A stretch of 64,000 bases of DNA, taken from NCBI GenBank assembly GCA_015257125.1, contig JABZKU010000011.1, forward strand, positions 3,761 to 67,760, written 5' to 3'. The notes under the pieces were generated by a model. It was not told the DNA's origin. It ran no database searches and worked only from the letters and a program-made list of their open reading frames with translations. Below, one piece after another: positions 6,853-16,508 of the stretch. Source of the stretch: Prevotellaceae bacterium. GTDB lineage: Bacteria > Bacteroidota > Bacteroidia > Bacteroidales > Bacteroidaceae. Every line of letters begins with the position of its first letter. Within the stretch, counting starts at the first letter, position 1. Position numbers and translations under genes: made by a program.

Positions 6853-9636
6853 TCAGCGGTAGCACAAGGCATAGAACGGGCAGGATTTGCACGTTTTTTC
6901 TTCGTCGGTCAATGGGGTGAAACGGCGGTCGGGATCTAAAATTTCGGCCACCAGTGCCGTGAGTCGTTCGGAGAAATCGGGAATTTCTTGCGCAAAATCG
7001 AGCACTTCGGTTTTCGCCTTCGGCTTGCCGAGGCTCAGATAGGGCGTAAACCCCGACTTGCCGCGTGCATGGTGCACAAAATAGAGCGCCGGCGCGATGG
7101 TCAGGCCTTGTTCCACCCCCTCGCGGCGCAAAATCTCAGCATAGATGAAGGTCTGCAGCATGTAGTGCCGATGCTTGCCGCCGCGCTCCTCAAAAAGCTG
7201 TGCCACATCAGCGGCCGTTTCGGGACTACCGCCTGTTTTGTAGTCGAGAATGCGCAACAGTCGCCGACCGTTGTGCGTCACGCGATCCACGCGGTCGATG
7301 ATACCGCCGATCGTCACGTGCGTTGCCGGCAAACCGGCGGGCAAAGGCAAATCCATCGTGTGACGTTGCTCCAACTCACACAGCTGTAAGTCCTCGAGTT
7401 GCGCGTCGTCTTCGAGCAAGATGCGCAAATACATCTCCACCACACTGGCTTCGAGCACCGGCAAGTGGGCGGAGTCGAAACCTTCGTTCACAAAAGCGGC
7501 CTCGATGTAAGGATGCAACGGACCCAGGGCGCCGTCTTTCGGAGGGGTCGCCAGCGCTTTGAGATAGCCCGGCGGAGGGGTGCCGCCATGTTCCAGAATG
7601 ATGCGCTGATAGATGGCTTCGGCCGCCGCATGGAAGATGGTGCCGAGCAAATTCGGCTGGATTCCGTCCTCGGGCGTGGGCTGCGGCGTGCGGAATTTGC
7701 ACACATATTCGTAGTAGAAACGCAACTGACAACGCAAATAGGTGTTGATGGCCGAAGGCGACAGCGCAGGATGCTCACTGATCACCCGACCCTCCTTGTC
7801 GCGACGGTAGAGTCGGTCGACCAAGTCGTGCGGTTTTTCCACCGCCTCGGGCGTGTGCAACCGGGTGTCGAGATCCACCTGCAAAGCCAGGTCACTGATG
7901 GGCAAACGCGTGTCGACCCGCAGCTGCGTCATGAAGCGCGACATCTCGCCCGACGAGAGCCCTTCGGCCGAACAGTTGAACGTCATGCGCAAATGCCGAG
8001 CGCGCTGGATGAGGCGATAGAAGTAGTAAGCATAGACTGCCGTGCGCCGTTCGGGAGTGGTGAGCCCGAAGGCTTTGCGCAGCATGTAGGGGATGAACGA
8101 ATTGTCGTTGGGGGTCTGCGGCAGGGTGTTTTCGTTGACCGACAGCATGAGCACGTTGTCAAAGTCCAAGCATCGCGTTTCGAGCACGCCGAGCACCTGC
8201 AGTCCCACCGCCGGTTCGCCGTGAAAGGGCACAGTGGTTTGCCGCACGATCTGGCGTACCACACGGCGCAAGGCCGTGGCGCCCACTTCCAAACGGCCGT
8301 CGGCGGCAATGAGGCGCAAGCGGTTGAGCAACGTGGCCATGAGATAGAAGGCTTCGGACTGCAACACATCTTCAAACCGCGTGGTGTCGAAGCCTTCCCG
8401 TTCGCAAAGCTGCTTGGCCTTCTCTTCTACGCTCTCCGACAAGCGGTTGAGCATTTCGATCGCGCGCAACAACTGACCGCTTCGCTCGAATTCGGCAAAA
8501 GTCTTCTCCACCAACGTGTTCACCTCGGCGTGTGCGAGCGGAAAACCCTTGGTAACATTGACTTGCTGCACCTGTGTCGGAAAAACACGCAGCACCGGCT
8601 GGAGCAAATTCTCATTGCACAGCACCACCGCCGTACGGCGATGCGCCGTTTCGTCGGCCGGCAAATGGCGGTTGAGCCATCCGCTCACACTCTGCGCCTG
8701 CGCCGCCTCGCTCGTGGCCGAAACCATTTCGATCTGCTCGATGTTTCGAAAATTATCGAAGCATTCGGCCGGTAAGGCGTTGGGAAAATTCCGCAGATTC
8801 TCCTCGATGAACAGCCCCGCCTCAAAGCCTCGACTCGTATTGCGGTCGCCGGCGCGATAGGGATTGGCGTAATACTGATCGTAGTCCCAATAGAAGCGGG
8901 CTTTCCCCGCCTTCTGCATGATTTCAAACAGCCGTTGTTCGGCTTTGTCGAGCACATTGAACCCCACCACGGCATAGCAATCCACCTCGGCGGGCAATTC
9001 GAGTTGTTCTTCGGCCAGCGCCTCGACCACACGACGATAGAGTGCGCCCTCATAAGCCTTGCCCTCGTCGAGCAGTTCGGCGTTGAGACGACGGTAGAGC
9101 GGCAACAGGGCGTTCCACAGTCGGCGGAAACGCTCGCGCAACTCACTTTTGCGATCGGGATCGAAGTTGGAAAAGAAACTCCCGATGAGTTCTTTCTGCG
9201 CGTCATTGAGAAAGTCCGTGTCATCCAGTTCTTTGAGTTCCTCAAGATTGCGAAACAGCTGTGAGGCATCGGCCATATTCTTGTCCACATCGTCGAAATC
9301 CGCCAAAATGCGGTCGGCCCAACCGTAGAAGGTGTCGAGCGTGAGCTCGTCGGCCGCCACATCGCCCCCACTGCGCAGCATTTCCACATAGAACGCGTAG
9401 AGACGGCACACACTGTCCACCGGATCGTTGAGGGTCAGCTCTGAAAGTTCGCGAAACAGCTCGCTGATGGTCACATAGCGCGGCGCCCAGATCGGGGCAT
9501 CGTCGGGCGCGTCCTCAACGAGGTAGTCATTGAGAAACAAACCGGCACGGCGGTTGGGAAACAGCACCACCACGCGACTGAGATCGGGGAAGTGGCTGCG
9601 CAAATCGTGCGCTACGTGTTGAAGGAAGTAGGACAT
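6853..9636 (-). CDS. AddB-like helicase/PD-(D/E)XK nuclease
   Basis: A 927-residue protein resembling AddB, the subunit that processes DNA ends for recombinational repair. The N-terminus (VVVLFPNRRAGLFLNDYL, about 21-38) resembles the UvrD-like fold of AddB. The C-terminal third is a PD-(D/E)XK nuclease: a first Cys in INTYLRCQLRFYYEY near 640, IIDRVD and ILDYKTGG near 780-800, then CKSCPFYALC at the end. The four cysteines would bind an iron-sulfur cluster. I start at the ATG at 9636 (MSYFLQHV); an open frame of 83 codons upstream crosses the promoter. No AddA/UvrD partner lies in the window. Confidence 0.85.
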   Translation of the reverse strand: MSYFLQHVAHDLRSHFPDLSRVVVLFPNRRAGLFLNDYLVEDAPDDAPIWAPRYVTISELFRELSELTLNDPVDSVCRLYAFYVEMLRSGGDVAADELTLDTFYGWADRILADFDDVDKNMADASQLFRNLEELKELDDTDFLNDAQKELIGSFFSNFDPDRKSELRERFRRLWNALLPLYRRLNAELLDEGKAYEGALYRRVVEALAEEQLELPAEVDCYAVVGFNVLDKAEQRLFEIMQKAGKARFYWDYDQYYANPYRAGDRNTSRGFEAGLFIEENLRNFPNALPAECFDNFRNIEQIEMVSATSEAAQAQSVSGWLNRHLPADETAHRRTAVVLCNENLLQPVLRVFPTQVQQVNVTKGFPLAHAEVNTLVEKTFAEFERSGQLLRAIEMLNRLSESVEEKAKQLCEREGFDTTRFEDVLQSEAFYLMATLLNRLRLIAADGRLEVGATALRRVVRQIVRQTTVPFHGEPAVGLQVLGVLETRCLDFDNVLMLSVNENTLPQTPNDNSFIPYMLRKAFGLTTPERRTAVYAYYFYRLIQRARHLRMTFNCSAEGLSSGEMSRFMTQLRVDTRLPISDLALQVDLDTRLHTPEAVEKPHDLVDRLYRRDKEGRVISEHPALSPSAINTYLRCQLRFYYEYVCKFRTPQPTPEDGIQPNLLGTIFHAAAEAIYQRIILEHGGTPPPGYLKALATPPKDGALGPLHPYIEAAFVNEGFDSAHLPVLEASVVEMYLRILLEDDAQLEDLQLCELEQRHTMDLPLPAGLPATHVTIGGIIDRVDRVTHNGRRLLRILDYKTGGSPETAADVAQLFEERGGKHRHYMLQTFIYAEILRREGVEQGLTIAPALYFVHHARGKSGFTPYLSLGKPKAKTEVLDFAQEIPDFSERLTALVAEILDPDRRFTPLTDEEKTCKSCPFYALCYR

Positions 9637-9744
9637 GCGATGAGAATGGGCATTTTCGGTCGGCCGCTTCGCACTGTTCGGCGGTATTGCGGGCATTTCC
9701 ACCCCACAACACCCCACACCGACACAAGCGATGAGGCCTTTTGG

Positions 9745-9775
9745 CAAAATTACACTTTTGTGGCGAATCTCACAA
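9745..9775 (-). promoter_or_regulatory. Promoter of the AddB-like gene
   Basis: The minus strand shows TAATTTTG (9745-9752) and TTG (9773-9775) with a 20-base spacer. The transcript would have a leader of about 100 bases. This lies in the 674-base gap between two divergent genes, which otherwise holds a phased repeat and the opposing promoter. Confidence 0.65.
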
Positions 9776-9934
9776 GAGATTTTCGGCCGCGACTTGCTCC
9801 CTTTTGCTGCAAAAACACACACGTTCCTCACCGCCCCTCCGACTAAGTGCGACGTCGCTCGCGATTTTCTTCCCTCGCAGCGCACTTTTCTCGCACATAC
9901 TTAATCTTTTCTGTTCGTACCCCTCAACTGCGCC

Positions 9935-10018
9935 CAAAAAACGGTGGACTTTTGCGCGAAACACGGCTGCTTTTCGCGAAAACTCCACTGTTTTTTCGCC
10001 AAACTTGTCCATTTTCTG
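9935..10018 (+). repeat. Phased-tract dispersed element, copy A
   Basis: Four consecutive units of about 21 bases, each a variable 8-9-base part followed by a T-tract, a CGCG-like core and an A-tract, such as CTTTTCGCGAAAACTCCACT. T-tracts start near 9950, 9971, 9991 and 10012. Related copies lie at 20721-20808 and 59017-59095 in the same orientation and at 35811-35895 inverted. All four are intergenic. Their nature is unknown; phased A/T-tracts suggest bent DNA or a protein-binding site. Confidence 0.6.
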
Positions 10019-10239
10019 ACTGATCCGGCGAACCATGAGCGAAAAGACAAAACGTCGCCGTGAAAAGGCGGAAGCCGGAGGGCAAAACAGACGGAAGGCG
10101 GATGCACATCGGGGCATTGCGCGTTTCGTCGGTGTACGTCGTGCCCCACTTCTTGCCCACGTTTTTGCCAAGTCCCGTTCGTTCTTGAACGCACAACGGC
10201 AAAAACAGCCGTCGAAAATGCAGAAAGCCGCCGCCGATG

Positions 10240-10270
10240 TTGGGGCGCGCGCCCAAAATTTGTAATTTTG
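10240..10270 (+). promoter_or_regulatory. Promoter of the phosphoethanolamine transferase gene
   Basis: TTG (10240-10242) and TAATTTTG (10263-10270) are separated by 20 bases. The predicted start is about 33 bases before the ATG at 10311. Confidence 0.65.
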
Positions 10271-10310
10271 CGAGAGAATAGGCCGTTGTCTATTCGCCAT
10301 CTACGGATTC

Positions 10311-12140
10311 ATGAGTTTCACACCCGCACACTTTGGCCAACAATTCCTCCTGCGCATCGGTCGCCCCCTGTGGCGACAAGCCACTCTCGTGGTTTTCATG
10401 GCGCTACTGGCCGCCGCTTCGGTGCTGGTGGTGCATCGGCCGCACAGCCAAATGGGGCATTACCTCCTTTGCTGGGCGATCGACCTCTATTTCCTCGCGC
10501 TGCTCGTCGACAACCTCCCACGCCGTTTCGCCCGATGGGTGGAAGTGGTGGTCTTTGCCGTGGCCTATGGGCTGTCGGCTGTCGAGGTTTTCCTCTTTCT
10601 GCGCTTCAACCTCCTGCTTTCGCCCACGGTGCTCACGCTGCTGAGCGAAACTTCGGCCGACGAGTCGAGCGAATTTCTCTCGGGGATGGTGCGCAGCAAT
10701 GCGTTTTGGCAAACGGTGGCCATCTATCTGCCGATTTTGGGAACTCATTTGGCGGTGGCGGGCCGCACTTGGCGACGCTTCCCGGCGTGGTGGCGAAAGC
10801 GTCGTGACAAGGCGGGCAAAAACTACGGCGACGCGCCCGACCGAAATGTCTACTCGTGCCCTCTCGCGCTGCAATGGGGTGCTACGGCGGCGATGTGCGC
10901 TCTGCTGCTCGTCGGGGTGCCGCATTGGTGGGGCGAAAAACAAGCCCTTTGGCGCTTTGTCACCAACACGCAAAGTCGCTACGCAGAGAAAGTGCCGGAG
11001 ATCCACTTCTTCGCTCCCCACTATCGCTTGCTCCACGCCACTCACCTGGTGCGCATGTCGCGCGGCGAGGTCGAACGCCTCAAAACCGTGATGGACACGG
11101 CACGCGTGGACAGCGTCGCGCCGGGCACGACCGACATTGTGGTGGTGATCGGCGAGAGTTACAACAAACACCACGCCGGCCTTTACGGCTATCGGAAGCG
11201 CACCACCCCACAGCTCGACCGCCTGCGCAGAAAGGGCGAGTTGACGGTGTTTGACGACGTGGTCACACCGTGGAACCTCACCAGCAACGCCTTCAAGTCC
11301 TTCCTTTCGACCCACAGTGCCGACACGCCGGGCACATGGGCGGACGGGGTGCTCTTCCCCCTCCTCTTTCGGCGCGCCGGCTTCAAGGTGGCTTTCGTCA
11401 CCAACCAATTTTACAAGAGTGTTTCGCAGGGTTCGATCGACTTCAACGGTTCGTTCTTTCTCAACGATCCGCATCTCGACAGCCTTTGCTTCGATTTCCG
11501 CAACACCTTCCGCAGTCGCGACGACCGGAGCATCACCCAGTTGCTCAAAGACTACACCCCGGGGCGCCGCAATCTCTATTTGCTCCACCTTTGGGGGCAA
11601 CACATGGAATACGATCGGCGCTATCCGGCCAAATTTGCCTTCTTCCAACCCGAAGACTACGACCGTCCGGACTTGGACGCCCTGCAACGGCAAATCATTG
11701 CGCACTATGACAACGCCACACGCTACAACGACGGCGTCGTGGCCGACATCGTGCGCTACTTCCGCCGCCGCGATGTCCTCCTCATCTACTTTGCCGACCA
11801 CGGCGAGGAGGTCTACGACGATGGGGTGAACCGCTACGGACGTGTGCACAGCGACACGCCGTCGGCCGAGGTGATTCGCCACGAATATGAAGTGCCTTTC
11901 GTGATTTGGACGTCGCCCACTTTCCGACGTCGCCACCCTGAAGCGGCAGCGCGCATTCGTGCAGCGCGACATCGGCCGTTCTCGCACGACGATCTGCCGC
12001 ATCTCCTCCTCGGTTTGGCGGGCATCGCCACGCCACACTACGACCCCACACGCGATCCGCTCACCAACGAATTCGTCGCCCGCAAGCGGTGGTTGCGCGA
12101 AGGCAAGATCGATTACGACAATAAGCACAAGACGGACTAA
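10311..12140 (+). CDS. Lipid A phosphoethanolamine transferase-like protein
   Basis: A 609-residue inner-membrane protein of the EptA/alkaline phosphatase superfamily. The N-terminal third has about five hydrophobic helices (to about residue 215). The periplasmic domain starts with DIVVVIGESYNKHHAGLYGY (about 275-294), where the Glu is a metal ligand. NLTSNAFKSFLSTHS near 322 is in the position of the nucleophilic Thr. YFADHGEE near 490 holds the metal-binding Asp-His pair. It probably adds phosphoethanolamine to lipid A or another surface glycan and so lowers negative charge; Bacteroidales homologues affect polymyxin tolerance. The acyltransferase gene follows after 6 bases, suggesting a shared envelope-modification operon. 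Confidence 0.85.
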   Translation: MSFTPAHFGQQFLLRIGRPLWRQATLVVFMALLAAASVLVVHRPHSQMGHYLLCWAIDLYFLALLVDNLPRRFARWVEVVVFAVAYGLSAVEVFLFLRFNLLLSPTVLTLLSETSADESSEFLSGMVRSNAFWQTVAIYLPILGTHLAVAGRTWRRFPAWWRKRRDKAGKNYGDAPDRNVYSCPLALQWGATAAMCALLLVGVPHWWGEKQALWRFVTNTQSRYAEKVPEIHFFAPHYRLLHATHLVRMSRGEVERLKTVMDTARVDSVAPGTTDIVVVIGESYNKHHAGLYGYRKRTTPQLDRLRRKGELTVFDDVVTPWNLTSNAFKSFLSTHSADTPGTWADGVLFPLLFRRAGFKVAFVTNQFYKSVSQGSIDFNGSFFLNDPHLDSLCFDFRNTFRSRDDRSITQLLKDYTPGRRNLYLLHLWGQHMEYDRRYPAKFAFFQPEDYDRPDLDALQRQIIAHYDNATRYNDGVVADIVRYFRRRDVLLIYFADHGEEVYDDGVNRYGRVHSDTPSAEVIRHEYEVPFVIWTSPTFRRRHPEAAARIRAARHRPFSHDDLPHLLLGLAGIATPHYDPTRDPLTNEFVARKRWLREGKIDYDNKHKTD

Positions 12141-12146
12141 AAAAAC

Positions 12147-13280
12147 ATGCTCGACAAACAAGACACCGGCGCACTGAAAGGAATTGCTATCCTGTGTATC
12201 GCCATACACAACTTCTGCCACTGGCTTCCCATGGCGGTGCACGAAAATGAATACGTCTTTCGATTGGAAGACAGCTTGAAAATGCTGCACCATGTGCAAA
12301 TGTTCCATCCGCAAGTGCTGTTGAATGTGTTTTCGCACTTCGGCCACTACGGCGTGCCGGTGTTTCTCTTCCTGAGTGGCTACGGATTGGTTTGCAAATA
12401 CGAGCGTTCACGCTCGAACGGCCTGCTCTCCACCCATTCTTCGCCCGCCGGCGCCTCATCCGTGCACGCGCTGCCCGACGGTCTGCGCTTTGTGCGCACT
12501 CACATGGTGAAATTGTGGCAACTCATGCTGCCGGCGCTGCTGCTCTTCGTGATCACGCAATTTGCCTTCCGCGGCAGTTTTGAAAAGGAGTGGAGCTGGG
12601 CGCTGCGACTGGTGACCTTCACGGCCAATCTCTTCCCGACGGTCAACATGATCCTGGGCCCGTGGTGGTTCTTCTCGCTCATTTTGCAATGCTACCTCCT
12701 CTATCGGTTCGTCTTTGCGCGATTCCCTTCCTCAAAACTGTTGTGGATCGTGACGGCCGTGAGTTTGGTGGTGCAAATGGGGCTGTATGCCACCGATTGG
12801 CACTTCACTTGGGACAACACGTTGGTCTATGCCTTTGAATACTACCGCTACAATGCGCCGGGCCACCTGTTGGCTTTCGCCTTTGGCATTGAGGCGGCGC
12901 GCAAAGAATTGAACTTTCCACTCTGGATGGCGCCGGTTGGCATAGTGCTCACGGTGGTTTCGGCCTTCAACGTGTGGTTGTGGTTCTTTTCGCCCCTCTT
13001 CGCCGTCATGGGCACGGTGCCTTGGATCCAACTCCTGCGCCGCCACACGGGACTCTATAACTTGTTGGCCAGCCTCGGGGCGATTTCGGCTGCGGTCTTT
13101 GCCTTTCATCCCATCGTGCGCCACTATCTCATTCTCCCCGCCTGCGATGCGGTGAGACATCATCAATATGTTCAACTCTATGGCGTGATTTGCCTCTATC
13201 TGGTGCTCGTTCTCGCATTGGCGCTGCTCTATCAGGCGGCCATGCGCAGAATTCACAGAAAAAGAGGCGCACGTTCCTAA
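12147..13280 (+). CDS. Acyltransferase 3 family membrane protein
   Basis: A 377-residue protein with about ten membrane helices. The N-terminus (LDKQDTGALKGIAILCIAIH, about 2-21) shows the family's KGIAI motif and the helix-1 His that is catalytic in acyltransferase 3 enzymes. FSHFGHYGVPVFLFLSGYGL near residues 53-72 is the usual second conserved block. Such enzymes acetylate or otherwise acylate surface sugars. The gene starts 6 bases after the phosphoethanolamine transferase, so both are probably expressed together. The cytosolic insert around residues 88-115 is Ser/Ala-rich and may be a loop specific to this protein. The substrate is unknown. Confidence 0.85.
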   Translation: MLDKQDTGALKGIAILCIAIHNFCHWLPMAVHENEYVFRLEDSLKMLHHVQMFHPQVLLNVFSHFGHYGVPVFLFLSGYGLVCKYERSRSNGLLSTHSSPAGASSVHALPDGLRFVRTHMVKLWQLMLPALLLFVITQFAFRGSFEKEWSWALRLVTFTANLFPTVNMILGPWWFFSLILQCYLLYRFVFARFPSSKLLWIVTAVSLVVQMGLYATDWHFTWDNTLVYAFEYYRYNAPGHLLAFAFGIEAARKELNFPLWMAPVGIVLTVVSAFNVWLWFFSPLFAVMGTVPWIQLLRRHTGLYNLLASLGAISAAVFAFHPIVRHYLILPACDAVRHHQYVQLYGVICLYLVLVLALALLYQAAMRRIHRKRGARS

Positions 13281-13293
13281 AAAATACTGCTCT

Positions 13294-13872
13294 ATGCTTA
13301 CTCACGAACAAAGAGAAGACATCAAACACGCCGTCGAAACGATGCGCGGCGGCGGGGTGATTCTCTATCCCACCGACACCATTTGGGGACTGGGCTGCGA
13401 CGCGACGAATCCCGAGGCGGTGGCAAAAATCTATGCCATCAAACAACGCGAAGACGCCAAGGCGCTCATCAGTTTGGTGGACAGCGAGGCGAAAATCGAC
13501 TTCTATGTGCCCGACGTGCCCGACGTGGCGTGGCAACTCCTCGAGGTGGCCGAACGCCCGCTGACGATCATCTACGACAATGTGCGAAATCTTGCACCTA
13601 ACCTCATGGCGGGGGACGGAAGTGCCGCCTTGCGTATCACGCGTGAGGAGTTTAGCCGAGAACTCTGCCTGCGCATGAAAAGAGCGGTGGTGAGCACCTC
13701 GGCCAACCTCAGCGGACAACCGGCACCGCGCCGCTTTTCGGACATCAGTGCCGAGTTGCTCGAGGCGGTAGACTATGTTTGCACCTCTCGTCGCGACGAA
13801 AAAGACAACGGTTTGGCTTCTTCGATCATCAAGCTCACGGCTTCTTCGGAAGTCACGGTGATTCGCGAATGA
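13294..13872 (+). CDS. tsaC: Threonylcarbamoyl-AMP synthase, Sua5/YrdC/YciO type
   Basis: A 192-residue single-domain protein of the YrdC fold. These enzymes make threonylcarbamoyl-AMP from threonine, bicarbonate and ATP for the t6A modification at A37 of ANN-decoding tRNAs. The substrate-site motifs are visible: ILYPTDTIWGLGCDA at about 22-36, KQREDAKALISL near 50, PLTIIYDN near 88, and STSANLSGQPAP near 136. The C-terminal Sua5 domain is absent, so this is the short TsaC form. It lies 13 bases after the acyltransferase gene. A YciO-like paralogue cannot be fully excluded. Confidence 0.9.
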   Translation: MLTHEQREDIKHAVETMRGGGVILYPTDTIWGLGCDATNPEAVAKIYAIKQREDAKALISLVDSEAKIDFYVPDVPDVAWQLLEVAERPLTIIYDNVRNLAPNLMAGDGSAALRITREEFSRELCLRMKRAVVSTSANLSGQPAPRRFSDISAELLEAVDYVCTSRRDEKDNGLASSIIKLTASSEVTVIRE

Positions 13873-13905
13873 TAACTCCCCAACTTGCTTTTAAGATTGA
13901 CGAAC

Positions 13906-15735
13906 ATGTCTGCAAATCCCAAAGACTTTCTGTCTAATCTCAACCTACCTTCGCCCTTCGGTTTGCCGAGTTGGCTACTCCGCCTCTCGCGAGGTCGACT
14001 GACCCAGCGGCACTTTGTGCTGATACTCAGCTTCTGCGTGGGACTGGCTTCGGGCATTGCGGCCAATATCTTGAAATGGTTCATCCATTTCGTGGAACAT
14101 TGGCTCACACACAACTTTACTGTCGACAGTTCCAACGCACTCTATTTGGTTTATCCCGCGGTGGGCATTCTACTCTCCGCACTTTTCATCCGATATGTGG
14201 TGCGCGACAACATCGGGCACGGCATTACAAAGATTCTCTACGCACTTTCGCGCAAACAGGGCTTCATCAAATCGCACAACACGTGGTCTTCGATCGTGGC
14301 CTCGGGCATAACGATCGGTTTTGGTGGCTCGGTCGGTGCAGAATCACCCGTGGTTTTGACGGGATCAGCCATCGGGAGCCGCATCGGCCGCTGGTTTCAT
14401 CAAGATTACCGCACGTTGATGATTTTAGTGGGCTGCGGCGCGTCGGGAGCCATCGCCGGTATTTACAAAGCCCCCATCGCCGGATTGGTTTTCACCATCG
14501 AGGTACTGATGATCGACTTGACCATGTCGTCACTTGTGCCCTTGCTCATCTCTTGTGCCACGGCGGCGTGCGTAACCTACTTCGTTTCGGGCGGAACCAC
14601 CATGTTTCAAGTGGCACTCAACGATCCTTTTGTCGTTTCTCGTGTGCCGGGCACCATTTTGTTGGGCTTGGTCTGCGGCATATCCGCGCTCTATTTCACG
14701 CGCACAATGAATGCTTTTGAAGGGGTGTTCGCCTCTTTCAAAAACTACTTGGCGCGTTATGCCCTCGGAGCAGCCGTGTTGGCGTTGCTCATCTTCCTCT
14801 TTCCGCCACTCTACGGCGAAGGTTACAACGTAGTGGGCATCTTGATCGGAAATGAAGGCGCTGCCGAACCGACTTCTGTGCTCAACAACTCCATTTTCTA
14901 CGGACACAACAACTACTTGTTGCTGTTTATCGCCTTGGTTGCGCTGGTGAAAGTTTTCGCTTCCACGGCAACGACGGGCGGAGGTGGCTGCGGTGGTACG
15001 TTTGCTCCCTCCATCTTCCTCGGATGCCTCACCGGCTATGTGTTTGCCGGCTTGTGGAACAAAATACAACCCTTCGGTCTGGCCATGCCCACCACGAATG
15101 CGTGCCTTTATGGCATGGCCGCGGTGATGAGTGCCGTCTTTCACGCGCCCCTCACCGGGGTTTTCCTCATTGCAGAGCTCACCGGCAGCTACCAACTGCT
15201 GGTTCCGCTCATGATCGTCTCATCGGTGAGCTACATCACCGTGCGTTCCATCGAACCGCACAGCATTTACGCCATGCGCTTGGCACGACAAGGACATCTT
15301 CTTTCGCACCATAAGGACCAAAGTGTGATTGCTTTGATGAATCTCGACAAGGTGATCGACAAAACACGCCCCAAGCTCGCACCGGAAATGACGCTCGGAC
15401 ACATGCTACAAGTGGTGGCCAACAGCAAACGCCTCCACTTTGCAGTCTGCGCTCCCGACGGTAGTCTGTTAGGCCAGATCAATCTCAACAACATCCGCCA
15501 CATCATCTTCCGTTCCGAGCTGTATCAGCAGTTTACCGTGCACGCTTTGATGTCCACTCCCTCGGCTGTTTTGCGCACCGACGACGGCATGCTCGCCATT
15601 ATGGACAAGTTTCAAGTCGACGATGCGGGAACTTTGCCCGTCGTTGACCCCGATAATCATTTCGTCGGCTACGTGTCGCGCGCACAACTCTACAGCGAAT
15701 ACCGAGAAATCATGAAGGATTTCTCCGAAGATTAA
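13906..15735 (+). CDS. CLC-family chloride channel/transporter with CBS domains
   Basis: A 609-residue CLC protein. The membrane part covers about residues 30-460. [19 protein letters not shown] near residue 140 is the anion-path GxExP region with the gating Glu kept, and [14 protein letters not shown] near 365 is the second filter segment. The C-terminus (about 480-605) has paired CBS domains, which usually bind adenine nucleotides and regulate gating. It may be a channel or a chloride/proton antiporter. I use the ATG at 13906 (MSANPKDF); an in-frame TTG lies 21 bases upstream. It is 33 bases after tsaC and 20 bases before ubiE/menG. Confidence 0.9.
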   Translation: MSANPKDFLSNLNLPSPFGLPSWLLRLSRGRLTQRHFVLILSFCVGLASGIAANILKWFIHFVEHWLTHNFTVDSSNALYLVYPAVGILLSALFIRYVVRDNIGHGITKILYALSRKQGFIKSHNTWSSIVASGITIGFGGSVGAESPVVLTGSAIGSRIGRWFHQDYRTLMILVGCGASGAIAGIYKAPIAGLVFTIEVLMIDLTMSSLVPLLISCATAACVTYFVSGGTTMFQVALNDPFVVSRVPGTILLGLVCGISALYFTRTMNAFEGVFASFKNYLARYALGAAVLALLIFLFPPLYGEGYNVVGILIGNEGAAEPTSVLNNSIFYGHNNYLLLFIALVALVKVFASTATTGGGGCGGTFAPSIFLGCLTGYVFAGLWNKIQPFGLAMPTTNACLYGMAAVMSAVFHAPLTGVFLIAELTGSYQLLVPLMIVSSVSYITVRSIEPHSIYAMRLARQGHLLSHHKDQSVIALMNLDKVIDKTRPKLAPEMTLGHMLQVVANSKRLHFAVCAPDGSLLGQINLNNIRHIIFRSELYQQFTVHALMSTPSAVLRTDDGMLAIMDKFQVDDAGTLPVVDPDNHFVGYVSRAQLYSEYREIMKDFSED

Positions 15736-15755
15736 CCCCTTCCAACCATTCTCCC

Positions 15756-16493
15756 ATGACCTATCGTCAAGAACAAATCAAGCCCTACTCTGAAGAGGGA
15801 TCGAAGGGCCAACAAGTGGAGCGCATGTTCGACAGCATCGCCCACTCCTACGACTTACTCAACCATACTTTGTCACTTGGCCTCGACCGTTCGTGGAGAA
15901 AGGCCGCCGTCGACAGCCTGAAGCCCTACTCTCCGCAGCAAATACTCGACCTTGCCACCGGAACGGGCGACTTTGCGCTCCTCACCATGGAGCGCTTGCA
16001 ACCACAGCACATCACCGGCGCCGATCTCTCCGAAGGCATGCTCGCCGTTGGCCGCGAAAAGGTGGAAAAGGCCGGACTTTCCGACCGCATCACGCTGTGT
16101 AAGGAAGATTGCATGGCGCTTTCTTTCCCCGACAACAGCTTTGACGCGCTGACCGTGGCTTATGGCGTGCGCAACTTCGAGGATCTCGATCGCGGCCTGC
16201 GCGAAATGCACCGCGTGTTGCGCCCCCGCGGCCGATTGGTGATCATCGAATTGACCAGCCCTGTGCACTTTCCCATGAAACAGCTCTTCTGGCTCTACGC
16301 CCATGCGTGGATGCCGCTCGTAGGGCGCTTCATTTCGCGCGACGCACAGGCCTATCGCTACCTTCCCGCCTCCATGGAAGCCTTTCCCCAGGGCGAAGTG
16401 ATGCAAAGTGTCCTCCAGAAGGCAGGATTCCACGATGTGAAATTCCGCCGCTTCACCTTCGGACTCTCCACGCTCTACACTGCTGAGAAATAA
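15756..16493 (+). CDS. ubiE: Demethylmenaquinone methyltransferase
   Basis: A 245-residue SAM-dependent methyltransferase of the UbiE/MenG family. It carries the family signature around [19 protein letters not shown] (about 33-51), SAM motif I in [14 protein letters not shown] (about 63-76), and the second signature [19 protein letters not shown] near 131-149. The likely role is the last step of menaquinone synthesis, methylation of demethylmenaquinone; Bacteroidales make menaquinone but not ubiquinone, so menG is the better functional name. It lies between the chloride channel gene and aroE with gaps of 20 and 15 bases. Confidence 0.92.
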   Translation: MTYRQEQIKPYSEEGSKGQQVERMFDSIAHSYDLLNHTLSLGLDRSWRKAAVDSLKPYSPQQILDLATGTGDFALLTMERLQPQHITGADLSEGMLAVGREKVEKAGLSDRITLCKEDCMALSFPDNSFDALTVAYGVRNFEDLDRGLREMHRVLRPRGRLVIIELTSPVHFPMKQLFWLYAHAWMPLVGRFISRDAQAYRYLPASMEAFPQGEVMQSVLQKAGFHDVKFRRFTFGLSTLYTAEK

Positions 16494-16508
16494 GCCAACC
16501 CTTTCCAC

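Noticed and set aside
9935..10018. CRISPR array or tandem protein-coding heptads at the phased elements
   Set aside because: Units are contiguous, of unequal sequence and without identical repeats separated by spacers, so it is not CRISPR. The heptad-like frame exists in four unrelated gaps without a start or signal and follows from the 21-base period.
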